From: Eudorina sp. 2006-703-Eu-15
Taxonomy: Eukaryota; Chlorophyta; Chlorophyceae; Chlamydomonadales; Volvocaceae
Assembly: GCA_003117195.1 (NCBI GenBank)
Contig: BDSI01000177.1
Span: 140,658-204,657 of the forward strand
DNA length: 64,000 nt
Direction of reading: 5' to 3'
Below are positions 12,401-24,400 of the stretch, one piece after another; positions within the stretch are counted from its first letter, which is position 1; the number at the start of each line of letters is the position of its first letter. The notes beneath the pieces are model-generated. The model worked only from the letters and a program-made list of their open reading frames with translations, ran no database searches and had not been told where the DNA came from. The position numbers and the translations under genes were made by a program.

Positions 12401-14478
12401 CACCCATGTACCCGACCGACATGACCGCCGACATGCCTATCCGCGTCTGAAATGGTCAAGACTGCCGTGCGCAGCGAGCCATAGCCAGGGAGGGTGGGAG
12501 CACGCACCCCTCCACGCTCCGATCCAAGAGGGGGACGCTGCGGAGGCGGCACACCGCGGGCCGCGTCTCTGGTCAGCCTCCCGAACACCTCGGACCCGGC
12601 TCCCGGCAGGTACGATCCGTGGTTCACAACCTGACGCAAACGGAATCAGTGAACAATAAAATTGTATCCCGAGGCTGCTGCACCCACTGCCCGTTCAACC
12701 ATTTGTTTTATGTTTTTATAGGAGCTGTGGCCGCCGCGACTGTAAGACAGCAACCCTGTACTTCTCTTCACGAGGGGTGTTCGACCGCGGCGGACTCTAT
12801 CCCATGCGAGACCACCAGACAGGCAACACTCCAACGGCGCATCGAGCTCGAATCCGATATTGCAACCCGTCGCACGGAGAGAGGCACTTGCCAACACAGT
12901 CTCACATTGCGCGGCGACGCGCGGCCCAGCAGGGGATGGTCGGCGCCGGTAAGACCGCGCGCACAAGCACAAGTGAAAGCCCACAAAGCAGGTACACGCC
13001 CCCCTTCTGCTCACGCGCACTACCGTATTCTAATCCGCTCCCTCGCAAACACGCGCTCACCGCCGCTCGCAACCCGCTACCCGGACATCGAGAGAGCTCC
13101 TTGGGAAACGATTGCGCCCTCCCTGATCCGCCACGAATCCCGCCAGGTCCTACCTCTCAACGCCACCGGAGATCGGCAACGCTGCTGACTGCACCTTCCG
13201 CATCGCCGCATCCTCGATGCGAATATGACCCCGCTCCCTCCTCCCTCACCCACGTCGACCGCACAAGAAGTATATCATGCAGCATCTTGGCGCGCCCGTA
13301 AAATTGAGCGATCGACGGGTCAGACCACTCCGCACCTGCGCTGCCGCCCAGCACTCCTAACATCCCCCCAATGGAGTCAACTATCAAGATAGGTCGCCGC
13401 CCTCGCCGCCGGGGGGCACAAACCGACCGCGTCACGCGGAAAAACAACTGACGATTCATCCACCATCTCTTTCCTGGGAAAAGAATCTCCTATATCACAA
13501 CTGAACGCCTGATCCGGGCCAGGGCAACGCTGCCAACTGGGGCCAGCGGATGTGGACCGCACCAAGCACAAGAGTGTACTCCGCGACAGCGCTCGGGGTG
13601 GTTGGCTTGACTGTTGATCTGAACTGACAAGACACGCCAACGTATTCCTCACAACAGGTACATATTCTGCTTCTTCTGTACAAAACGGCTCGTCGCGGCA
13701 ACCCCTCCTCCCCCCTCGGCACGTCCTTCACGCAGCCCTCGAGCGAGGGTCGGAACCGGTGCTCCACATGCTCCAGAGGTGCACGTGGTGATCATGATCC
13801 GGCAGCCACGACGACGGGACGGCACACTCACTGTTGCGGGTCGCACTTTAAGGAGACGCCGATGAGGTCAACAGCGCATCACATGCACGTGGGGCGGCGT
13901 GAAAGGAGGTGTCATGTGAGGTGGCATGGAAGATGTTCCTTCCTAGGTCGCCGTCTGACACATCATCAGCCCCCCGACAGATGCTTAAAAGCCGACCTAC
14001 ACAAAAGTGTCCTCAGGACTACGTCAAAACCGAACGGCCCTGCGTGACGGGTCGTGAGCGACATCGAGCGATACACAGACGTCCAGTCTTCACCCCGGGA
14101 ATATTCGTACACGCGGGCCAGAAATGGGCAGCAGTCAGGCGGACGAGGCGGGAAAGGATCCGTAATAAAAAAACAATGACCTGAGACAACGTTCAATCGG
14201 TTTGCGGCGCGTCGGGTGAAATCCATGATGCCCAGGCCAGCCCCTGGCTTGATGAGAGACCCACGTCAACCACCCCCTCCGGACGCCCGTGCACTGCGCA
14301 GCTCCGCCCCGCCCCGCACACATCAACCCGACACCTCTGTGTGTGCTAAACAGGGGCCGCAGCACATTTGCGCCCCGATGCGCCCTACCCGGGACGTGAC
14401 ACAAAAGGAATGCACGTTTGCACAAATGCGCAGATTCCGGAAATGTACATCGATGTCGTACCATCATAATTACGTAAG

Positions 14479-14483
14479 TTACA
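14479..14483 (-). terminator. Candidate poly(A) signal TGTAA for F-box gene
   Basis: TGTAA on the minus strand, about 707 nt past the stop at 15190. TGTAA is the usual volvocine polyadenylation signal, and it is the first copy I found downstream of this stop. The pentamer is short, so the assignment is tentative. Confidence 0.35.
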
Positions 14484-15189
14484 CCCCGCCGACACGGCCC
14501 GGCAGGGGCGGACATGCCGGTTGTCGTGCATGGCAAAGCTTGCCTCCCTCGCCCGCATGACACATGACACGCAGCTCAAGTCTCTTTTATACACACACGC
14601 ACACGGCCCGTGGCTTCCTCAAGTGATGCGCACACCTCCTGTACCGCAACACCTATTCCAGGTCTTTCTTCCCCGACACACCTATACCTAAATCGGGTGC
14701 GAATCAAATCCTCAAGTCTCCACTGCGTTGCACTGCACTGCACGCCGCTGCACCCGGGCAACGCTCCGCACACCGTGCTATATAGCGAACGCACCCATGT
14801 GACCCTCTCCGCCGACGGCAACCGAGTCCAAGGATCGGCCTGCGCCGCACACCAGGCCGTCGGTCACCCTTGCCCTTGTCCCTGTCCCTCGCCGCACATT
14901 CTGAGGTCCGGGACACAGTACGACAGCGCCGTTCCCGTACAGGTACGGGCACAGCGCTGGAGCGGACAACCACAAGAACGTCTTTTGACGGACAGCACGC
15001 GCCGCCACCGCCACAACCCATCGTGCTTAAGAGCTGCACACGCCACCACTGGCTTTTCCTGAGCTTGTTCCCGCTGTCACCATAAAAACCACCACCACCA
15101 CCGAGGCCGGTGAAGCGCGTCGAAGCGGTGCCCTCACGCTCCGACGGCCGCCGGCCGGCTTCGACGGCCGGCTCCTCACCGCTGATATG

Positions 15190-18100
15190 TCATTGCCGCT
15201 GGGGCCGCTGCGGTCGCTGCTGCACCATGCCGCTGAAAGCCACCATACCGCCCGACGGCGGCCCCGAGGCGCCGCTGCCCACGTACCGGAAGGTTGGCGC
15301 CACGGGCGGCGGCGGCGGCCTCGGCGCTCCACCCCGCGGGAAAGGCGCATGGGAAGGTTGAGAGTGCCTGTGATGCTGCGAGCCACCATGCCGCCAGCGG
15401 TCGCTGGAACCGCCCCCGCCGCTTCCGCCGCCACCACTCCCGCCGCCGCCAGGCGCCCGGCCTCCACGCCTGGATGACCCGGTTGCGTCCGCAGCCTCTG
15501 CCCTGTCTCCGGTTGCGGTTCCAGGGCGACCCGCCGGCTTGCCATCCCGCTGCTGCTGCTGCTGTCCAGGTGTCGGAAGGGCTGCGCTAGCAGGCCAGCT
15601 CCGTGCCGGTGCATGCTCCACGAGACCTGGGTCCTGCACTTGCGGCACGGGACGCTGCTGCTGCAGCTGCTGCTGCAGCTCCGACGGATGTGGATCGGCC
15701 GCCAGGTGGTCGTGCCGCCCCCTGTGCCGCCTCGAATGATGCGCCTGTGGCTGCTGCTGCTGCATCGGTGGGGAGTGTGGCTGTTGCTGCTGCTGCGCCG
15801 CGCGCTGCTGTCGGGCCGCGGCCCGGTTCGCCTTGGCGGCGCTGCGGGCCGCCCGCGAGGCGGCAGCGCGCTCCGCCGCTGCGGCAGCGCCCGTGAAGTC
15901 CCACATGCGCACCACACCACTCTCGGTGCCTGGGGTGGGCAGACGGGCCGCCGGGGAGCTCAGGACACACCAAGGGATATAGCATAAACGACGGAAGCCT
16001 CCACCATGGCCAGGGGCTGGCCCTAGTTGCGTATCCTGGGTCCCGTCATCGCGCCCGTGGACTACCCCGCATTTTACCCAAACCCATTCCCTCCCAACCA
16101 GACATCCCCGACGTCGCCTCACCCGCCGCTAGCCACTGGTCCGCCAGATCCAGACACAGCGCCGGCTGACCCGCGGGACAGTGGAGCGCCCGGCAGCTGG
16201 AGCTGAGGGCCCGCTGGGGGCTGGTGCCGCCCGCCAGCGCCTGCTCGCTGTCCTGTGGACAGTCAACGTCAATCACACATACACACACAATACTCTTTAG
16301 GACAGGCATGGGTATATTATCTACGCATACGGGCAAATTTGGGGCGCTACTCGGCCCCTCGCATGTCACGCACTCCTGTTCTGGCCGCGTAAGAAACACA
16401 CTCATAGGACAGGCATCCATGTCAACAAAACCAAATTGGAAATCGTGCTCGCGGTGGTGGTATGACGGCGTAGACGCACTCGCGATGACAGCCGCTTCGG
16501 CCGTCACCTTGGAACGGACGGCCAGGGTCCAGTCAGGAGGGCGCTCCTGACACCCCACTGCTCTTGCGCCTTACCCTCACCCTCGCCCACAGGGGCCCCC
16601 GGTTATGGGTTTAGGAGTTAGGGTTAAACCACATCCCCCATGTCCCCCAAGCCTCTCGGCAGAGGTCCGCCTCACCGACCTGCAGGATGATGCACCCGTC
16701 CGCCGAGGACGAGGCCAGCCAGGGGTCCTCGAAGGCCAGGCCCGTCACCGCCGCATTGTGGTGCCACAGCACCCGTGAGCCCTGGCGAGGTGCCCAGACG
16801 AGGTGCCCCGGGGTACAGCGAGTCAGCAGACACATATAGGAATTGCGGCGAGGGGTGGGTGGATACACGTTGATCGACCATCCGATGTGGAGGCTGGGTT
16901 ACCACCAAGAGGAATCGACAACGACTCGCCATGCCACCAAGCCGCCGTTGCCGTGCAAGTTCCCAGAGCATTCGGCTGTCAAGCGCGCAACCCTACTTCC
17001 CCAGCTTCGCCGATTGACTCACAGCACGGTACCGTGGGCCTTGGGATCCCTCCCTCCTACACCGGAGCATACGCTCGGACAGGCTGCATGCAAGGCGCCC
17101 CCGCACACCCGCTCTCCACTGCGCGCCGCACCTGCTTCATGCGCAGATCGTGCGCCAGCAGCAGCCCGTCCCCACTCGCGGTGAACAGAAGGCGCCCCGA
17201 GCGACAGCCCTCCAGACACGCCACCGCGCCGCCGTCGTGCAGGTCCGCGAAGCGCCGCACCGCCCGCCCGGTGGCGGCGTCCGTCACCGACACCTCACTA
17301 CCCGCCGCCACAAGCAGGTTTCCAGCCCGTACGGCACAGCAGTACACCCAATCACCGTACTGCAGTACGCCTGCGCAGGACCAGCCGCCGTCCTCCGCCT
17401 CTGGCGAATCCACTTTCTGGCGCCGCTGCGTCCTGCTATCGCCTGAGCGGGCGGCGGCATCAGCGCTGCAGTCGGAAAACATATCACCGTCGTCGTCGCC
17501 GCTGCTGCCGCCACTGCTCGTACAGCTCTCCTCGCCGTTCTGCCGCCAGATCCGCACAGTGCAATCCCACGACCCGGAGAACAGAGTCCCGCGGTACACC
17601 TCCGAGCCGCCGCCGGTGCCGTGCACATCCGCCGCAGCCACCGGCTCGTCCAGCGCCAAGCATGACACGGGGCCGCCGTGGCCACGCAGAATGTACGGTT
17701 TGGACGATATGTTAAACAGCGGCATCGGTGCACCGCCGCCACCCGCTGCCTCCACCGACCCACTGGGCCGCGGCTGCCAGATGCGAACCAGGCTATCGGA
17801 GCTGCCCGAAGCTATGAGGCCCGTGTCCAGGGCCAGGCACCGCACGGTGCCACCGTGCGGGCGGCTGTGGCCCAGGGGCAGGCCCGAGCGCAGATCCCAC
17901 AGTCGCACCGTGCGGTCCAGGGAGGCTGCAGGGAAGGCACAACAAGGCTGGGCTCAGTCATGGGGCCGCACGCCCACACCCGGGTGCCGCACACCTTAGC
18001 CTCATGGAGGGCCACCTCACCTGTTGCCATCAGGTCGCGCGAAGGCAGCAGCCGCACCGCCCGGACCGCCATCCTGCGTCACAAGCGGAGGCCAGCGGCT

Positions 18101-19592
18101 CCTCAGTTCTGTTCGCACGGCGATAATGATATCTTTTGGAAAATGGGTCGACGCGCGCCGAGACACACACACACACACACATTGTGGTAAGTGTGTTACT
18201 GATAGTAAATGGTTTGGGTCGGGCGGGTGTCGTCGCTGACCATATACACATGATTCGCCCGCACGGTCTGGGGCCGAGGACTCCCAGCGGCAGATGGAAA
18301 GGCAGCAGCGTACGAAGTCGGCCTCAGCTCAGTCGGCACAGCGACCATTCGCCACCTGGGTCAGCGGACAGGGGTGTGCGCCCCACATGCGGTTCCAACC
18401 CCGGGTGCCTGCTGGCTTTGCGCCCCACAAACCAACCCACTCTATATGCCCTCGCCGCCCACTACATCGCAACCGCCTTTCCGTCACAATCCTAACAGGA
18501 AAGCGCAGCCCCACACAACGCACAAGTGCTCACTCGGGACTGGTCGTGCAGCGCGCTACGGGGACATCCCAATGCAGGGGAACTCCCATGTCGGCCGCAC
18601 ACAGATGCACGCCGCAGAAGCCGCAGCGGCACCCAGCCGCACATACTCACTTGTGTCCGACCACCTGCTCGGAGCTGTAGCGGCCCGACCAGCTCTTGAG
18701 CCGGAGCATCTTGGTGCCGTACGCCGATTGCCACCGCATCTCGGGCGAGCTGCCCGGCGTGGTCGAGGCTGACGTGGTTGCCGAACAGCAGGCGCTGCTG
18801 GCGCTGGTGCTGGCGCACCCAGAGCGGTCGCTGCCCGGGACTGAGATGGGGTTGCTGCTGGGGACGCCGATGCCGCCCTGGCTGGTACTGTCGCTCGGTC
18901 CAGCAAAGCCCGTGGTTGAGGCGGTGATGGTGTTGGGTGAGGGCCGTGTGGGCCATCGTGCGCCGGACAGCTGCCAACGTGCCGAGTAGAAGGACCGCCA
19001 CAACTGAGACATGGATGCAGTGTTGGGGCCAGGGGGGGAAGGGAACTCTTGCAGGATAGCTTCGCAGGTGCACAAACGTGTTCAGTCATCTCGAGCAACG
19101 GAAAACGAACGACCCATACCCCTGTGTAGAACGCTTTGTGACGCGCCCAGTGAGAATGTATCGTGTGGATCGACCGGTAAGTTGCACGTGAGGGTGGGAT
19201 TTCAAAGCAGGCCGCTTCACGTAAGCCGCTCCACGTAAGCCGAACGGCAACTCCCTTACCTGGTTCGCAGCTGCTTCGAGTGCAACCAAGCGTCGCCATG
19301 CCTTGCAAACACAGCTGACTGCTGCGAGGTCTCGAGGCCCAAGAACGTCGAAAATGTGCGAGAGGACACCGCTCGGAAGAGATGCGATAGTTGGACCGTC
19401 CTGGCCAAAACACTGCTCGGAGGTTGCGCCACCTGTCGCTTCATCGCCATCATCACTTTTCCTGGCAATACAGGCAGCCAAGAAGAGCAAAGCCACGTGA
19501 GGGCCAAGTCGGGGAGCGGGAGAGACCGCAGCCCTAATACAAATCATAATGAAAACGACATCAGGACTGAAACGTGTGGTCAAGTAGGTCAT
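15190..19592 (-). CDS. F-box/WD40 seven-blade protein, 7 exons
   Basis: Exons on the minus strand: 19592-19260, 19003-18651, 18073-18021, 17925-17132, 16781-16680, 16252-16123, 15929-15190. All junctions are in phase and give 834 aa. An F-box lies at about residues 69-121 (LPSGVLSHIFDVLGPRDL, then LWRSFYSARW across the first splice). Seven WD-type blades follow at about 222-600, with motifs such as DRTVRLWDLRSG, DSLVRIWQ, DCTVRIWR and SGVVRMWDF. The C-terminal 240 residues are Ala/Gln/Gly/Pro rich. F-box proteins bind Skp1, and WD40 propellers recruit substrates to SCF ubiquitin ligases; substrate unknown. It resembles plant F-box/WD40 proteins of the At5g21040 type in layout only. The chosen ATG is the first in the open frame (the frame opens five codons earlier with GTG); a Met about 14 codons later is an alternative. 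Confidence 0.88.
18163..18181 (+). repeat. (AC)n microsatellite
   Basis: Short perfect dinucleotide run in intron 2 of the F-box/WD40 gene. Confidence 0.85.
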
Positions 19593-20968
19593 TATCGCGC
19601 TTATCACACAGCCATGGGCTTACGCTGACCTTCTCCTGCCACGTAACCTTTGCTCTGTTGCAGGCTTCCTGCAACCTTCTTCCGCTAACATGATCACACG
19701 GAATATAAAGACTTGCTTAAATCGCGCGCAAATACAAAAGAAGTGTTTGTAGCGACCTTGTTCCGATCGCACCCCCGACACACTGCTTATACTGCTGCTA
19801 TATAAGCGCAATCATATGAACGTATTGCTGCTGTGCAATCAGTGCGACTGGTCATGTGTATTGATTTCCTGCTCAACCAACAATTGTGTGAGGAGTACAA
19901 CAACTAAAAGTATCGTCCAGCATCTGCCGGTGCAGGGGACAAACCTAACTAACAAGTGTGCAACCTATTCACAGGCATCCGACGAGCGGGTGAAGACCTG
20001 ATATTTAAAGTGAAACCTGAAAATATTTGCCTGGAATAAGATCGTCCGTTAGCATCTGACGGGGTCAGCCAATTAATATAACAACTTCGTTTATAACTTG
20101 GTTTGCATGGGGTTTGCGCGGATCGTGCCAGTGCGGAAGTACTTTCGTCGCCGACCGTTTGTCGTTGGTGATCCTGGGTACAAAGCTACAAAGTACAAAC
20201 TGTTAATGTGAGGCCACTTATGCCTGTAACACAACTGCAAATAAAATAACAAATGAACCCCTGTGCTCTGCTCTCCCGCGTTATTTGTCGAACCCTTGTT
20301 GGGGGCAGTGGCAGAACAGGACACAAGCTCAATGACCCGGCAGTGCCATTGCATCGGCGGGGAAATACCCGCAGCAGCGACAGCATCGCGTCGTCTGGAC
20401 ATCACCGTGTAGCTCTGTTGAGGTCATTTCACCATTAGCCGCTGGTGGCGGTTGCCGCCCGACATCCGATAATGCAACATACCCTGCCTCCAAAAAGAAA
20501 CCAGCCCAGACAGCGCATGGCGGTGATTAACCCTGGGCGCAGTCCCGCTCCGGCAGAAGCGCCACCTCATCACCTCCCCAGTGCAGCAAGCACCCCACCC
20601 CAAGCGCGCGCACCGACATTCGCCCCAGGAAGCCGTTCAAGCAGCAACCCAGTTCAGCCGAAATCCTTAACAACAAAACCCCAGTTCACGCTCATGCATG
20701 GCAGCCTCGTACCTGCTCTGCGCTGCACATGCAGCGCATCAGCTTGCACACCGCAGCTCCAGTGATTGACACTCCCTCTCGCCGCACTTCCTGGATCAGC
20801 ATTGAACCCTAGGTCATACTTCATAAGGTCAGTCGCTCCTGCGAGCCCATGTCGGGTGTCAGCGAACTCCTTCTCAGAGCAGCGCTTCCTTCCCTGGGGC
20901 CCCAGGCCACGCGCGCAGCACGTCCGGGTGCCAGTCCGCCCCCGGCGGCCTGCCAGCCGCCGTCCCTC
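19593..20968. other. Intergenic region between two minus-strand genes
   Basis: This 1.4-kb region holds the presumed promoter and 5' UTR of the F-box/WD40 gene and the 3' UTR of the G-patch gene. It is AT-richer than its flanks. I see no coding exon and no minus-strand TGTAA. Confidence 0.45.
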
Positions 20969-21426
20969 TCAGAACTTGAGCCACTTCTTCTGGGCGTCCT
21001 TGTCCGATATGGCCTTGCCGGCCCGGGCCGCCGCCGACCGGGCGGCCGCCAGCTCCGCCTGCGCCCCACGGACAGACAGAACCAAGTCATTTCCGCCTCC
21101 GCCGCTTTCCGTCCCGCGTCACGTGACGTACTACTGTACGGCCCGTACATGTGTTGCGCACCTGCACGGCCCGCATCTGCGCCTCGATCTGCACCTTGAG
21201 CCCCCGGTTGTCTTTGTGGCGTCCGAGCATCTCTTGGAGTCGGGCCAGCTTGGTCTGGGAGGGGTGGCAGCGCCGCACCACCAGAGGGTGTGTTTAGAAG
21301 TGCAACCCGCCCGCCCGCCCGATCCCAGGTATCAATATACTTACCATAAAACCTGCGAGGAAAAAACTTACCATATGCAGGCGCGCGGACAAGGCAGCCG
21401 CGCCACCACCGCAAGGCAAATCATAC

Positions 21427-21457
<31 letters not shown>

Positions 21458-24400
21458 AGGGGGGGGGGGTAGGCAGGCAGTCACTATTGACAAAGTGGGT
21501 AGCCAGGCAGGGCAGGAGTGCATGACACGCAGACGGGCATAGCTGTAAGCCCGGAGATGACCGTATGCCGCACAACTTTCTTCTGCGCGTTGCGCCCGCC
21601 CGTAAACCAGTCAGCGAGAAGCATAGTAAGGGTGAGGGCGAATCGCGAGCAGCGTATGTCGCAGCGTAGGTTGCAGGGTATGTCGCAACGCAGCAGCAGG
21701 GATGTGTGTTTATGTGTGGAACGAGCCAATCAGCAGCCCCGAGGCGACCCCTGGGATGCCGAGGCGACCGGGACGGGATGAAGCAGGCAGAGAGCTGCCA
21801 CACCCCGCCTGCGCCGTCACACCTCCATCCAGCAGGCCCACCTGGACCCACTCCGCGCCCATGCCACCTCGACCCCAAACGCGGGACCCTGAGCCAACGC
21901 AACCCAACCAGACAAAACCCCCCCACCACCGGTATCCCACCCAGCTGTGATCCCCTACGTACGCAGGAACCGGCAAACGCCCGAAGAAGGCGCATCCTCC
22001 ACATCCAGGTACCCAGGGATCAGCACGCACGCACACGCCGGCCCCCGCTGCACACACACGCGCCCGTATCCGGGCCTGGGCGGTTATGGGTGGGCTTCGC
22101 ATTTAACACACGCGCCCGCCCGCCCGAACGCACCTGAATGCCCGCCACGTTGTCGTGGTGGTTCATCAGACTGCGCCGGTCTGGGCCCCGCCGCGGCGGG
22201 CCTCCGGAAGCCGCCGACACGGCGCCGGCGATGGCCGCGGCGCCCGCAGTCCGCGCCGCGCCTCCGCCACCTCCGCCACTGCCGGCGGTACCGCCACCCC
22301 CGGCCGCGCCCGGCAGCGCCACTTGGGCCTTGCGGATGCGGGCGGCCGTGGAGCCGTCCCCTGATCAGCACCGGGGGGGGGGAGGGCGCCCCAGCGGGAA
22401 GTGTGCGTTAGGCAGGTGTACCTGTCGTCCAGGCAGGCACCCCTTCACCCCCTGTCCCCCTACCCCTTCAGGCTCGTTGGTACCTGGAGGTGAGTCCGAT
22501 AGATGGTTCAGATAGGCGCACCCCCCCGTCCCTCACCTCCCTCCAACCCCACGCGGTGTTACTCCCCGCAGCCGGCGCTCCGCATCGGTCGGAGCCCTGC
22601 ACCCCTTGAACCCTAAACCCTTCAACCCTCTAACCCCCCTTTTTACACCGCTACCCCTCCCCTCAATCCTTTATTCCTTCTACCTTAACTGTTAAAGTAC
22701 TGAGTCAGCAATTGTTTAACCTGCCACATTGGCAAGGAACACGCCATGACACAGTTCTAGACGCACATGCCGATCATCAGTGGATGAGTGCGCGGACTGC
22801 AGGTCACACCGCCGCTACCCCTCACCGAGCGAAGAGTTAATGAAGTCGAACAGTCCACCGCCGCCCGGGGCGCCCTCCTCCGCCTCCCGCACCGCCGCCC
22901 TCGCCTCGCGCCCCTCCGCGATGGCCCTCTTGCGCTGCTGCTTGGCGCCGCCCCGCCGCTTCCGCTTAGCCACCCCGCCCTGCAGCGCCTCACCTGCCCG
23001 CCCGCCGCCCACCTGCAAGCCCCCACCCCCGCACAACACAGAACGGGTCTCTTATCTAAACACACAGAACGGGCCCCGTCACGTCCGACAGCCGCCCGTC
23101 AGGCCTCAGATGGTGGAGACGGACATAGGGGACGATGGTCGCTCGAGCCCGAGTCCGTTACTCCCTTTCCGAAACCCCTCTGGTTGCCTCCCAATCCCCA
23201 TGTCCCTCACTGCGGTGCCGTACGGGGTTCAGCGCCACGACCTTTCACTACGGTGTCGTACCGCAGAAGTCCAAACAGCGCCCGACGTCCCTGCTCCGGC
23301 TCGTCTGCCGGGGGCGTCTGTTGCTTTGCGTGTCCCCTGCTCGTCCCCTGCTTTGCCCCTTGCTCGTCCCCTGCTCGTCCCCTGCTCGTCCCCTGCTCGT
23401 CCCCTGCTTTGTCCCCTCATCCCTGTTTTGCGCGTTGCTCGTCCCCTGCTCGTCCCTTGTTCGTGAGTCACACGGGGTGTTGTCACATGTCGCCTGATCA
23501 TTACATAATGCCGTACCCGCCGGACCCGGTTCTTGTCCACTGCCCCGAGGCCCTTGCGCTCGGGCAGCAGCAGCACCTCGGGCGCTGACAGCGTGCCCTG
23601 ACCTGCAGGCGAGAGTCGGGGTCGGGGTTGGAGGGTCGGGGTTAGGGTGTTGGGGGTTTGGCGGAGCGACAACGCGCTGCTGCGCCCTCGTCGTCCATCG
23701 CTGCAACCACCGTCCTGCTACCGGTCTGGTGCCGGGTTCGCGCTTTCGCGGTTTCGCGGTTGGCAACAGGAGGGGAGGCGAAGGGTGTAGGGTGCGGCCA
23801 TGTAGGCCGTTGCCACTGGCGCGGGAGGCGAGGGTGCGGCCATGTAGGCCGTTGCCCCCGTAAAAACTGCTGCCCCCGCCCCCGCTCTCACCCTGGCTGC
23901 CCAGCCCCCGTCCCCGCACGTAGCCCATCCGGACCAGCAGCCGCGACGCCACCCCGCGCCCGTGGACCTCCCAGTCCGCCAGCAGGGCCGCGTCGTCCAC
24001 TGCGCCCGCCGCGGCAGCGAGCCTGAGGCGCGAGCATGGGTACACATTCATCCACTGTCCTGAATGATCACAAAGTCATCCTGTCCCAGGTGATGAACCG
24101 AGGGAGAGGAGCGAGCCAACTGAAGGAATAAGGTGCTGGACGGACGATTGCGGGGCCCAGCACAAAAAGATATTATCGTAAGTGCTCGCGGGATAGGGGG
24201 CGCTGGACGGGCTTGGGGTTTTCAGGAAGTGACGCAGGGACCAGAGGCTGGCGCCGGCTGCGTCCGCGCCGCCACCGAACCTGCGACGTTCCACGACCAT
24301 GAGCTGCTTGACCGCAAACCAGACCCGACCCCCGGCGCACCCGCCGCGTTCCATATCCACATATCCTTGGGCTGATACACAATATTCCATATCCGCACAT

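Larger units (their letters stand above)
7999..15189. other. 7.2-kb region without a supported gene
   Basis: Parts are AT-richer (8100-9500). Small open frames occur on both strands, but none has recognisable protein sequence or splice-compatible neighbours. Contents I can support: two abutting hairpins at 9427-9490, short tandem repeats (AGTGC units near 10190-10212, GCAGGTCAGGTT units near 10611-10638), a CAG/CTG-like run near 10680-10720, and a poly(A)-type signal at 14479-14483 for the gene ending at 15190. The 5' exon and promoter of the 4950-7998 gene should lie at the left end. Confidence 0.45.

Noticed and set aside
8757..14594. Many 60-190-codon frames between 8 and 15 kb
   Set aside because: No recognisable motifs, no compatible splice neighbours, and both strands are equally open; treated as noise.
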